Source: SM23-73-3 sp964580215
GTDB lineage: Bacteria; Zixibacteria; MSB-5A5; SM1-73
Length of the DNA: 64,000 nt
Direction of reading: 5' to 3'
Assembly (NCBI GenBank): GCA_964580215.1
Contig: CAZOJT010000013.1
Coordinates: 1 to 64,000, forward strand
Positions 51,554 to 59,987 of this stretch are shown here, one piece after another; within the stretch, counting starts at the first letter, position 1; the number at the start of each line of letters is the position of its first letter. The position numbers and the translations under genes were made by a program. The notes below the pieces were generated by a model. That model did not search any database. It saw only the letters and a list, made by a program, of their open reading frames with translations, and was not told the origin of the DNA.

Positions 51554-52504
51554 TTATTTAAGCACTATTCTGGTCCCAGCGGTCTTTTTCTTCACCGCAT
51601 TATACGCTTCAGATATGGAAGTGATTATAACCTCTTTTCCTCCTGATTCTAAAAACTGTATGGCCGCTTCGATTTTGGGACCCATGCTTCCGGGAGGGAA
51701 ATGCCTTTCTTTTTGATATTTTTTCGCCTCCTCCACAGTTAGTTTATCCAGATCAATCTGCAAAAGGGTGCCGAAATTTAAAGCCACTTTCTCCACCTCG
51801 GTTAAAATCAAAAGCAGTTCCGCCCCTATGTCCCGGGCTAAGACGGCGGAGGCCCTGTCTTTATCTATGACCGCATCCATTCCCTCCAAAGCTCCGTTCT
51901 TCTTCATATAAACCGGTATTCCCCCACCACCTGCGGCAATTACGATTACCCCCTTCTCTACCAGATTCTTTACAGTTTTTTTTTCCACGATCTGCAGAGG
52001 AATGGGGGAAGGGACCACCCTTCTCCACATCTTAGCCCGGTCCTCCTTCACCATCCAACCTCTCTCCCGGGCAAGTTTCTTTGCTTCCTTTCTGGCATAG
52101 AATTGACCTATGAATTTTGTGGGCTCCTTTATGGAGGGATCATCCTTGTCCACTATTACCTGAGTGACGATGGTGACCACGTCCCGCTTTATCCTTTCTT
52201 TTTCCAGCCGATTTTGAAGAGATTGTTCTATCATGTATCCCATTCCTCCTTCAGTATCTGCCACGCAGATGCCTAAAGGCAGAATGGGAGCTTTTCCTCT
52301 GGCAAGCTCCACCCGCAAGACGGCGTTTCCCACCTGAGGTCCATTGCCGTGGGTTATAGCCAGGTTATAACCGTCCCGAATCAGCTCCACGATGCCACGC
52401 AAGCTCTCCCGGGTGTTGGCAAACTGTCGGGCAATGGTATCCTCTTCTCCTTTTTTGGTGATGGCATTCCCTCCCAAAGCCACCACCGCAGTTCTCTTTC
52501 TCAT
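51554..52504 (-). CDS. arcC: Carbamate kinase
   Basis: 316 residues. Catalyses carbamoyl phosphate + ADP = ATP + carbamate + NH3. Amino-acid-kinase family motifs: VVALGGNAI at the start, AITHGNGPQVG, EGGMGYMIEQSLQN, VIAAGGGGIPV, DKDRASAVLA and PPGSMGPKIEAAI. Length is normal. It lies 49 bases downstream of the cyclic-2,3-DPG-synthetase-like gene on the same strand, a pairing seen in several anaerobes. No arginine deiminase genes are in the window, so purine or allantoin fermentation or carbamoyl phosphate balance are possible settings. Confidence 0.94.
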   Translation of the reverse strand: MRKRTAVVALGGNAITKKGEEDTIARQFANTRESLRGIVELIRDGYNLAITHGNGPQVGNAVLRVELARGKAPILPLGICVADTEGGMGYMIEQSLQNRLEKERIKRDVVTIVTQVIVDKDDPSIKEPTKFIGQFYARKEAKKLARERGWMVKEDRAKMWRRVVPSPIPLQIVEKKTVKNLVEKGVIVIAAGGGGIPVYMKKNGALEGMDAVIDKDRASAVLARDIGAELLLILTEVEKVALNFGTLLQIDLDKLTVEEAKKYQKERHFPPGSMGPKIEAAIQFLESGGKEVIITSISEAYNAVKKKTAGTRIVLK

Positions 52505-52553
52505 GTTAGAATAAAGACAAAATCAGCTTTAAAGGTCTCCTCAAAAGCGAAGC

Positions 52554-53879
52554 CTATCGTCTTTTTTCCAGAAATCTCTCTATTATCTCTTCCAGATCTG
52601 GTTTTCCGATCTCATCAAGTTCGTATCGCACTCTGACCGATGGTTTATTAATCTTAAGCAGTCGGGTTAAATCTATTGGTGTGCCTACGACAACCGAGTC
52701 GCAGGGGATGGCGTTTATGGTCTTTTGCAAATCCTTTATCTGCTTTTTACTGTAACCTAAAGCCGGAAGCAGGCTGCCAATCTCAGGATAGGCTTCGAAA
52801 GCCTTCCTTATCTCGCCTTTTACCCAGGGTCGGGGATCGATAATATCTTTAGCTCCAAACTTTTCTGCGGCTATCACCCCGGCACCATAGGTCATTCCTC
52901 CATGGGTTAAGGTGGGTCCGTCCTCCACCACCAGCACCCTTTTCCCTCGAATCCTTTCAGGATGATCCACGAAAATCGGAGAAGCCGCCTCAATCAAAAT
53001 CGCCTCTGGATTGACTTCTCTCACATTGAATCGAACTTGTTCGATGTCCTCATAGTCAGCCGAGTCCACCTTATTTATCAAAACCACATCCGCTAAGAGC
53101 AGATTGGTCCTTCCAGGAAAATAACAAAGCTCGTCTCCGGGTCGGTGAGGATCTACCACCGTTATGTGGAGATCAGGTTGGTAGAATGGGATGTCGTTGT
53201 TACCACCATCCCAAACAATCACCTCTGCTTCCTTTTCCGCCTCCTTGAGGATGACTCCGTAATCCACCCCTGCATAAACCACCGTTCCCTGACGTATGTG
53301 AGGCTCATATTCCTCTCTCTCCTCTATGGTGCACTGATGCTTATCCATATCAGAAAGAGAGGCGAAGCGTTGACAGATCTGCTTGGTGAGGTTACCATAG
53401 GGCATGGGATGTCTGATAACCACCGGATCAATTCCCGCACTTTTCAAAAGTTGGCACACTTTTCGGGTGGTCTGGCTTTTCCCACTTCCGGTTCTGGTAG
53501 CACACACGGCAATAACCGGCCGTTTGGATTTAAGGGTAGTGTTCTGTTTGCCCAAAAGCTTGAAGTCTGCTCCCGCCGCCAAAACCATAGCACCCTTTTG
53601 CATCACGTATTGATAGGAGACATCACTGTATGAAAAAATTACCTCATCGATTTTGAATTTCTTTATCAGTTTGACCAGATCATCCTCTGAGAGGATCGGT
53701 ATGCCTTTAGGATACAGCTTGCCAGCCAGCTTGCCAGGATACTTGCGACCATAGATATTAGGTATCTGAGTGGCGGTAAAGGCAATCACCTGATATTGAG
53801 GCTTGTCTCTGAACACTACATTGAAATTATGAAAATCCCGACCTGCCGCACCCATTATCAAAACTTTTTTCTTCTGCAT
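52554..53879 (-). CDS. Cyclic 2,3-diphosphoglycerate-synthetase-like P-loop protein (COG2403)
   Basis: 441 residues. The N-terminal Rossmann-like part is KVLIMGAAGRDFHNFNVVFR...VIAFTATQIPNI. A P-loop NTPase follows: CATRTGSGKSQTTRKV (Walker A), VWDGGNNDIPFYQPDL and NKVDSADYED. The whole pattern matches COG2403, annotated from the methanogen cyclic 2,3-DPG synthetase; in bacteria the role is unclear. Close upstream linkage to carbamate kinase suggests a shared, possibly nitrogen-related pathway. Confidence 0.82.
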   Translation of the reverse strand: MQKKKVLIMGAAGRDFHNFNVVFRDKPQYQVIAFTATQIPNIYGRKYPGKLAGKLYPKGIPILSEDDLVKLIKKFKIDEVIFSYSDVSYQYVMQKGAMVLAAGADFKLLGKQNTTLKSKRPVIAVCATRTGSGKSQTTRKVCQLLKSAGIDPVVIRHPMPYGNLTKQICQRFASLSDMDKHQCTIEEREEYEPHIRQGTVVYAGVDYGVILKEAEKEAEVIVWDGGNNDIPFYQPDLHITVVDPHRPGDELCYFPGRTNLLLADVVLINKVDSADYEDIEQVRFNVREVNPEAILIEAASPIFVDHPERIRGKRVLVVEDGPTLTHGGMTYGAGVIAAEKFGAKDIIDPRPWVKGEIRKAFEAYPEIGSLLPALGYSKKQIKDLQKTINAIPCDSVVVGTPIDLTRLLKINKPSVRVRYELDEIGKPDLEEIIERFLEKRR

Positions 53880-54532
53880 AAAGCTTCCTTGGTTTGAATA
53901 TTAATACGAATGCATTTGCATATGCTCGTCCCGCAAAGTGCGGAACGCACATTCATACGAATCGAAGATGCATACGCATATTTCTGATACGAAACTGCCC
54001 CCTCTCCCTATCCCTCTCCCCCGTGGAGAGAGGGGAAGGGTGAGGGGAAATCAAATAGAATGTAACAAACTCGTATGAGTGCATACGCATTGTCAACTTA
54101 TTTGCTACGATCCTAAATGATGAATCTTGGGTTCTAAACCGTCATGTCATTGCGAACGAACACAGTGTGCGTGGCAATCTCTCTGTTTTCAAATGCACTT
54201 GTGTTTGTGTCAGGACCTCAGTAATCCTGACACCTTCTAAAAGATGCCCAACAGATGAAACAGATTAAGCAGATGATCTTTTTATCTGTTTAATCTGTTG
54301 GGAATTTTTGTATTGCGTCAGGAGTAGAGCTCCTGACGCAACTATTCAAATACTGTTTCATATTCCTTATATCCAAGAGATTGCTTCGTCCCACCTTTGG
54401 CGGGACTCGCAACGACAAGCATGGTTGTGTTTTCCCGATTGAACCTAAATGCTGGCGGGCGTCCATAAGGACGCCCACCAGTTTGTCGTAACGTGTTTGT
54501 GCGAACTACTGCACCTTGAGGTCGGAAAGAAG
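53880..54532. repeat. Intergenic repeat mosaic with composite microelements
   Basis: No gene. A scrambled microelement cluster lies at 53903-53992, with halves of the 20-nt units separated by TCCCGCAAAGTGCGGAA. A clean CCCCTCTCCC...GGGTGAGGGG palindrome is at about 54001-54052 and a clean 20-nt microelement at 54070-54089. CATTGCGAACGAACACAGTG, CAGGACCTCAGTAATCCTGA, an inverted CCCAACAGATGAAACAGATT/TTAATCTGTTGGGAA pair (54247-54304), GCGTCAGGAGTAGAGCTCCT (54315), and TCCCACCTTTGGCGGGACTC (54389) follow. Confidence 0.7.
54070..54089. repeat. Isolated 20-nt hairpin microelement
   Basis: CTCGTATGAGTGCATACGCA alone in intergenic DNA, identical to the copies in the IS1182 pseudogene and to the inner units of the nested copies. 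Confidence 0.85.
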
Positions 54533-56029
54533 TTATGGCATTATGTCGTCGATCTGAGCCTTCTGCAACTTTCCGCTGAAGTCCACATAGATTGCTTTCC
54601 ATTCGGAGAAGACATCCAGTGCCGCAGTCCCAGCCTCACGATGTCCATTTCCAGTTTGGTTGGTGCCACCGAAGGGAAGATGAACCTCGGCTCCAATGGT
54701 GGAAGCATTGATGTAGAAGATTCCGGTATAGGCATCTCTCATGGCCACGAAAGCCCGGTTCACATCCTGAGTATAAACCGAGGAGGAAAGCCCATAGATG
54801 GTGCCGTTGTTTATCTCGATGGCATGCTCCAAGCTGTCGCATGGGATGATGGCTACCACAGGACCGAATATCTCCTCCTGCGCAATTCTCATCTGCGGAT
54901 CCACATCTCCGAAGATGGTGGGCTCATGAAAATATCCGTGAGCATAGTCGCCGGAAGTCAGCCGATTTCCGCCGCAAAGAAGTTTTGCCTCACCTTTGCC
55001 GATCTCCACATACTTCATCACCGTCTTAAGCTGATCCTCGCTTATTGATGGCCCCATTTCCACGCTCGGGTCCAGGCCATTGCCTATCTTCAAAGCTTTG
55101 GCACGTGCCACAAATTTGTCGGTGAACTCCTTTATCACCTTTTTGTGCACAATCACCCTGGATGCGGCGGTGCATCTCTGACCGGTGGTGCCGAACCCTC
55201 CCCAGATGGCGCCTTCCACTGCTAGATCGATCTTGGCATCATCCATCACCATGATGGCATTCTTTCCTCCCATCTCCATGTTGGTATGTTTGAAGCTGGG
55301 AGCACATGCTTCAGAGACCAATTTTCCCACCGCGGTGGAGCCGGTGAAGGAGACCAGCTTTACATCATCCGATTTCATCAAGGGCGTACCTACTTTTCCT
55401 CCTGATCCGGTGACGAAATTAACCACCCCTTTGGGAATTCCCGCCTCTTCGCAGGCTTTCACTAGATTTAAAGCGGAAAGCGGAGTATAGGAAGCCGGCT
55501 TAAATACCACCGTGTTCCCGCAGACCAAAGCTGGCAACAGTTTCCAGGAGGGGATAGCCATGGGGAAGTTCCAGGGTGTGATCAGAGTGCAAACTCCCAT
55601 GGGCATTCGCACCGACATCATGAATTTGTTGGGCAACTCCGAGGGAGTGGTCTGTCCGAACTGCCTTCTTCCTTCGCCTGCCATATAGTAGCTCATGTCA
55701 ATGGCTTCTTGAATATCACCTCGGGTCTCCTTCAAGACTTTCCCCATCTCCTGGGTCATCTGGCGGGCCCAATCCTCTTTCCTTTTTACCAAAATTTCTG
55801 CCATCTTAAAGAGGATTTCGCCTCTTCTCGGAGCTGGGACCAGTCTCCATTTCTTATAAGCCTCCTTGGCCGCATCAATTGCCCGCTTCACATCCTCCTC
55901 ATTGGAGGCTTGAAAGAGTCCCAGAAGCTCACGGGTGTCTGCTGGATTTCGGTTCTCAAAGGTTTTCTTGGTGACCGAATCCACCCATTCGCCGTTTATG
56001 AAGTTTTTGTAAACCTTTGCGTCTGCCAT
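54533..56029 (-). CDS. NAD(P)-dependent aldehyde dehydrogenase
   Basis: 498 residues, ALDH superfamily. TPWNFPMAIPSWKLLPALVCGNTVVFKPA is the cofactor entrance, FTGSTAVGKLV binds the pyrophosphate, the catalytic Glu is in NMEMGGKNA, and the nucleophilic Cys in GQRCTAASR. C-terminal EEIFGPVVAIIPCDS and LPFGGTNQTGNGHREAG are standard. Similarity of pattern to succinate-semialdehyde or amino-acid-semialdehyde dehydrogenases is noted, but the substrate cannot be fixed. Pairing with the PLP aminotransferase across the IS at 57768 would fit lysine/aminoadipate metabolism, an inference only. Confidence 0.92.
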   Translation of the reverse strand: MADAKVYKNFINGEWVDSVTKKTFENRNPADTRELLGLFQASNEEDVKRAIDAAKEAYKKWRLVPAPRRGEILFKMAEILVKRKEDWARQMTQEMGKVLKETRGDIQEAIDMSYYMAGEGRRQFGQTTPSELPNKFMMSVRMPMGVCTLITPWNFPMAIPSWKLLPALVCGNTVVFKPASYTPLSALNLVKACEEAGIPKGVVNFVTGSGGKVGTPLMKSDDVKLVSFTGSTAVGKLVSEACAPSFKHTNMEMGGKNAIMVMDDAKIDLAVEGAIWGGFGTTGQRCTAASRVIVHKKVIKEFTDKFVARAKALKIGNGLDPSVEMGPSISEDQLKTVMKYVEIGKGEAKLLCGGNRLTSGDYAHGYFHEPTIFGDVDPQMRIAQEEIFGPVVAIIPCDSLEHAIEINNGTIYGLSSSVYTQDVNRAFVAMRDAYTGIFYINASTIGAEVHLPFGGTNQTGNGHREAGTAALDVFSEWKAIYVDFSGKLQKAQIDDIMP

Positions 56030-56238
56030 AAAACCTCCTCAAAATAATGCGTGAGTGTTAATGTTTGCTCTGCTTTTCTACCTTCATAACAATCCTACCA
56101 TGTATTGATTTCTTTTGACCAAAATCCCAGCTTTTTTGCACGCAGATTCCTTTTTGCAAAAAGCAAAATATAAATCTTGTGCCTTAAATTGTCAACTGTT
56201 TTTTGACACTTTGTCAACGCAAATTAAAAATGTCAGGT

Positions 56239-56257
56239 GCGAAGCATTCATACGATT
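56239..56257. repeat. 19-nt microelement inside an IS terminal repeat
   Basis: GCGAAGCATTCATACGATT lies between TGTCAGGT and TTTTTGCAAAT. Without it the left terminus aligns with the right terminus. Same 16-base core as 17049 and 18711. Confidence 0.8.
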
Positions 56258-56451
56258 TTTTTGCAAATTTAAAATGTCAGTAATTTATGGTTACAATTTC
56301 TGTTTCCTTTTGTCCGATAACAGAGCTAAAGGATTTGATCCTCTTCTTTGATATCGGTTTATGTTTTAGCCTTTTGCCTTGATAGAAGATGTTGAGGCGA
56401 CCATCCAGACATTCATGTACCTCCACCTTGGCCTTGCAGTAGCTTGGGCGG

Positions 56452-56471
56452 CTTGTATGAGTGCATACGCA
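56452..56471. repeat. 20-nt hairpin microelement inside transposase pseudogene
   Basis: CTTGTATGAGTGCATACGCA, one base different from the standard unit. Deleting it restores NEYRPSYCKAKVEVHE on the minus strand. Confidence 0.85.
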
Positions 56472-57238
56472 TATTCATTGGGCAGGATCTGAAAAACCTT
56501 TCCATTGTAACTTATGGTATTATCCCCAGAAACAGTTCTTTCTTCTTTTAAGCAGAAGATGTCCTTTAACTTCAACCCCTTAGGTAAGGGTCTATAGGCA
56601 GAATCAGGCTCTTTGGCAGAACGTGAAAACATCCGATTGTGCTTTGGAATAAATTGTTCTTTTAGATAGCGATTGGCTTCCTCTAAGCTAGAGATATTAT
56701 GGAGTCTGAGCTCCGAACCCCGCCAAAGGCGGGGGAACACTCCAAACTTTCTCTCAATCCTTCCCTTGACCTGCGGAGAATAAGCATAGATCATCCTTAC
56801 TCCTAATTCCTCTAAAGCCCTGGCAAACTGAGTGGTCCCGCCATAGGCGGGATAAGTTAATACTCCATACTCTGGTAACGGGTGGTCTTAAAGTTAGAAC
56901 CACGATCCACATACACACTCAAGGGAATCCCTCTTTTCCGAACAATATCCCTAAATACTCCCATGTTCTGTTTTATCCCATCAGTTAACACAAATCCTAT
57001 GGACTCAATTTCGAGCTTGGCTCCCGCTACCTTGCCGGTACTATCATCTACACCTCCAATCAGATAAAGCCTGGGACCTCTCCCTTCTAACCAATCATGA
57101 TCGGAGGTGTCAAATTGAACCATCTGACCCTCCCTCGCAGAAGGTTCTCTCCACCGCCTATGCTTAGGATATCTCCTCTTTTTGACATAAGACTCTTTCC
57201 CCAATAAAATCTGCCTCACCGATTCCCTCGAAACCTTT

Positions 57239-57277
57239 GCGAAGCTCGTATGAGTGCATACGCACATTCATACGAAT
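57239..57277. repeat. Nested 39-nt microelement inside transposase pseudogene
   Basis: GCGAAG + 20-nt unit (57245-57264) + CATTCATACGAAT. Without the inner 20 nt it is GCGAAGCATTCATACGAAT, the 19-nt family member. Deleting all 39 nt restores GGGATAAAGGTTTCG (GIKVS) on the minus strand. Confidence 0.87.
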
Positions 57278-57767
57278 ATCCCTTCCTCCTGATTCAAATA
57301 CTCCGTCATGTGAGTCAGGTTGAAACCTCTATATTTACTCCTATAAAAATGGTCTATCTTATCCCTGATCTTCTCCGTAAGCCAACGCGGAGCTTTCTTA
57401 CCTTTACTTTTATGGATTATCCCTCCCATTCCCTCCTTCTCCACCCGCGCCTTTATCCGATATACCTGCCGCTCGCTTAATCCTAATATCTCTCCAGCCT
57501 CTTTAATCCTAAGATACCCACCTTCTACCTCCGATATTATTTTATACCTCCCCGCCTCTTGCATAGTCAGGTTTAACACTCTTCATCCCTATGGATGATT
57601 ATAACCTGACATTTTCTATTTGCAAACTACTGACATTATTATATTGCGAAGACAGAAAAAAACTTAAACCTCTCAAAAACTCCTTGACTTTATTAGTTTT
57701 TCAGTTAAGTTAAAAGCGAGCATGATGGTCTAACAGTAGATGAATTCTGTCATTATCAAAGGAGGAT

Positions 57768-58997
57768 ATGGTGAGTCTGAACTGGATTTTTTCTGTCAGG
57801 GCGCATGAGATGAAAAGCTCCATCATCCGTGAGATATTGAAAATAACTCAAAGACCTGATGTGATCTCCTTTGCCGGGGGGTTGCCTGCACCCGAGCTTT
57901 TCCCTATCGAACCGTTGAAAAAAGCATGTGAGAAGGTTCTGGATAATTATGGATCTGAAGCTTTACAGTACAGTCTTACCAGGGGAGTGCTGCCCTTACG
58001 CCAGATTCTGGCGGAGAGGCTCTCCCAAAAAGGGACGGCTCTCACTGAGGAAAACATTTTCATCACCGGAGGCTCACAACAGGCATTGGATCTGGCGGGG
58101 AGGGTTTTTCTGGATAAGGGAAGTGTGGTGATCTGTGAAAGCCCCACCTATCTGGGAGCAATCCAGGCGTTTAATGCTTACAATCCCCAATATATTACCG
58201 TGGATATGGATAAGGAGGGGATGCTTGTAGACCAACTGGAGGAGAATATAAAGAAATACAAGCCACGATTTATCTACGTGGTCTCCAATTTCCAAAATCC
58301 ATCCGGCGTAACCTTAAACTATGAAAGAAGAAAACATCTGGTCAAGCTGGCTGAAGAATACTATATCCCCATCATAGATGATAATCCCTATGGGGATTTG
58401 AGATATGTAGGAGAGGACGTTCCTTCACTCAAAAGTCTCGGTGGTGATCTAGTAATCGAGTTGGGGACCTGTTCTAAGATTGTGTCACCAGGCCTGAGAA
58501 TTGGATGGGTGGTTGCCTCCACCGAAGTGCTGGCCATGTTCGAACGGATGAAACAGGGAGCTGACCTGCACACTAACACCTTCGCTCAGTATGTGTTCTA
58601 CGAATATATAAAGGATGGAAACTTGGACCGCCATATCCAGGAGATCAAAGACGCTTACAGTGAAAGAAGGGATGTGATGATCAAAGCACTGAAGGAGCAT
58701 TTCCCTGAAAATGTGAAATGGATTGAGCCAGGGGGAGGACTCTTCCTTTGGGTGGAATTGCCCCAGGAGGTCTCCGCCACCAAACTGCTGGACGAGGCAG
58801 TTAAGCAGAAGGTGGCTTATGTTCCCGGCAAGCCTTTTTATCCTTATGAAGATAAAGATAACACTTTGCGACTGAACTTCTCCAATGCCAGCCCGGAGAT
58901 GATCCAGGAAGGGATAAAGAGATTGGGCAAGGTTTTTCGGGAGAACGTCAAAACTCTCACTCTGAAGAAGGAAAAGACCAAACAAAAAGCAGGTTAA
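57768..58997 (+). CDS. PLP-dependent aminotransferase, LysN/2-aminoadipate type
   Basis: 409 residues, fold type I, class I/II. FAGGLPAPELFPIEPL, LQYSLTRGVLPLRQILAERL, ITGGSQQALDLAGRVFLD, VVSNFQNPSGVTLNYERR, the PLP motif ELGTCSKIVSPGLRIGW and LRLNFSNASPEMIQEGIKRL match the 2-aminoadipate transaminase/MocR-like aminotransferase group without a DNA-binding domain. A strong AAAGGAGG site lies just before the ATG. Such enzymes act on aminoadipate, aromatic or branched-chain amino acids; specificity is open. It is separated from the aldehyde dehydrogenase by the ISNCY-like element. Confidence 0.9.
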   Translation: MVSLNWIFSVRAHEMKSSIIREILKITQRPDVISFAGGLPAPELFPIEPLKKACEKVLDNYGSEALQYSLTRGVLPLRQILAERLSQKGTALTEENIFITGGSQQALDLAGRVFLDKGSVVICESPTYLGAIQAFNAYNPQYITVDMDKEGMLVDQLEENIKKYKPRFIYVVSNFQNPSGVTLNYERRKHLVKLAEEYYIPIIDDNPYGDLRYVGEDVPSLKSLGGDLVIELGTCSKIVSPGLRIGWVVASTEVLAMFERMKQGADLHTNTFAQYVFYEYIKDGNLDRHIQEIKDAYSERRDVMIKALKEHFPENVKWIEPGGGLFLWVELPQEVSATKLLDEAVKQKVAYVPGKPFYPYEDKDNTLRLNFSNASPEMIQEGIKRLGKVFRENVKTLTLKKEKTKQKAG

Positions 58998-59390
58998 AGA
59001 TATATTTCCATCCTAATAGGGGCTACTCTTCTAACTGAGTAGCTCCTGCCTGATCGAATTTTTCAGCCCCATTTCCCCTCAAATTGGACAAAAAAATCAG
59101 TTCTTCCCACATTTTTTTATTCTCCAAAGCTAACTCATTCCTGATTAAAGGGTTAAACTGAACCATATAGGATAGGTTTTATCCTGATTTTTTAATGTTT
59201 TTCTTAAGTATTATAATTATATTAAAATTGAGAAGATAAAGAGCTTAGAGGCTGATTGAGAAAAAAGTCTTTAAGGTTAGAGTTGAGCAAAAGTTTGGTG
59301 TTTTAGTTAAGGTATTCCTAAGTAAGGATATAGCTGGGCAAGATGCTGAGTTTACCCGGGGCGTGAACTACCTGAATTATCTAGGGCAAG

Positions 59391-59430
59391 GCAACTCCAG
59401 AACCTAACTTAAGTTAGGTTCTGGAGTTGC
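59391..59430. repeat. Perfect 40-bp palindrome
   Basis: GCAACTCCAGAACCTAACTT is followed directly by its exact reverse complement, with no loop. No T-run follows, so it is not a typical terminator. Confidence 0.9.
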
Positions 59431-59582
59431 AATATGATGTTTCGCACCGGTGGAAGCGACCGATGGTGGGGATACCAGGGTTTTATCCCGTTTTTGGGGG
59501 CGCACCTGTCCGAATTCTGGATCCTGCGGATGAGTTGGCGGGCGTCTCGACTCCAACAAAAACAAATTAAACCCTTGAACTT

Positions 59583-59840
59583 TTGAACCCTAAGAATGAC
59601 TTCTTGAGAAGTGCGGGATTTGAATCTGCTGTTGCGAACTCCTTGATTTTTTACTTGGCAAAGAAGGTAAATGAATTATTTTACTTTTTGGAAGAGGAAA
59701 GATTCTTTTTTCATCTGAGTTGGAAAAATGGCAGAGCACTTCTTTTCAATCCCAAGAAGGATAGTCTAACAATTTTTGAATTTGTGATCACCCGGAGTTC
59801 GGGAGGAAAGAGATTTTCGCTTCGAGAGTATCCAGTGTAG
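59583..59840 (+). CDS. Doubtful small hypothetical ORF
   Basis: An 85-codon frame starting with TTG inside a repeat, without a ribosome site. The inferred sequence includes ANSLIFYLAKKVNELFYFLE and ITRSSGGKRFSLREYPV and matches nothing I recognise. It could be a gene remnant or chance. Confidence 0.2.
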   Translation: MNPKNDFLRSAGFESAVANSLIFYLAKKVNELFYFLEEERFFFHLSWKNGRALLFNPKKDSLTIFEFVITRSSGGKRFSLREYPV

Positions 59841-59987
59841 TTCAGTCTTTTGGCTTTAAAAAAAGAGTATCTTAAGAGATGTTAAGTAAAACAAACTTTA
59901 CCCGATCTAAAAAAGGAGGTGATCTTTTAAAGAATTCATTAGATTTAAAACCTATGTTCTTAAACGTTCAGATTAGGAGGAAAGAAG

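Larger units (their letters stand above)
56278..57579 (-). pseudogene. ISNCY-like DDE transposase pseudogene, broken by microinsertions
   Basis: Reading from 57579 leftward: the helix-turn-helix RIKEAGEILGLSERQVYRI, the start of the DDE core FDTSDHDWLEGRGPRLYLIGGVDD, YVDRGSNFKTTR, and YSPQVKGRIERKFGVF with the catalytic Glu. Interruptions: a 39-nt nested microelement (57239-57277), a CCCGCCTATGGCGGG hairpin (about 56834-56850), a CCCCGCCTTTGGCGGG hairpin (about 56724-56739, in frame) and a 20-nt microelement (56452-56471). Their removal rejoins EEGIKVSRESVRQIL, SMEY..TQFARALEELG, GVFSELRLHNI and LPNEYRPSYCKAKVEVHE. The frame then runs to a TGA at 56278. Confidence 0.82.
56219..57647 (-). mobile_element. 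Degenerate ISNCY-like insertion sequence
   Basis: Both ends carry paired TGTCAG boxes in inverted orientation. At the left they are AATGTCAG (56229) and AAAATGTCAG (about 56271) with TTTTTGCAAAT between; at the right, read inward, AATGTCAG (57637), GTTTGCAAAT and AAAATGTCAG. The outermost limits are uncertain by ~10 bases. The left end holds a 19-nt microelement (56239-56257) that lengthens the spacing between the boxes. One transposase pseudogene fills the element. Confidence 0.75.
58998..59987. other. Gene-poor 990-bp gap
   Basis: No confident gene. A terminator-like hairpin AGGGGCTACTC/GAGTAGCTCCT (59018-59047, one mismatch, no T-run) follows the aminotransferase. AT-rich DNA from 59160 to 59230 contains TATAAT (59212-59217) without a matching -35 box. 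A perfect 40-bp palindrome is at 59391-59430. A CCCTTGAACTTTTGAACCC repeat (about 59573) and a weak 85-codon frame (59583-59840) follow. AAGGAGGTGATC at 59911-59922 matches the 16S anti-Shine-Dalgarno tail over 12 bases but has no start codon at a usable distance. Confidence 0.6.

Noticed and set aside
53903..53992. Possible CRISPR array in the microelement clusters
   Set aside because: Repeats are 19-40 nt, not regularly spaced, occur singly across 40 kb and lack unique spacers of even length; no cas genes in the window.
54449..55048. 199-codon plus-strand frame over the aldehyde dehydrogenase
   Set aside because: Antisense shadow; the minus-strand gene has all ALDH catalytic motifs.
59305..59415. 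Possible short coding end (...NYLNYLGQGNSRT) before the 40-bp palindrome
   Set aside because: No start codon or ribosome site; fewer than 50 codons and no recognisable family.
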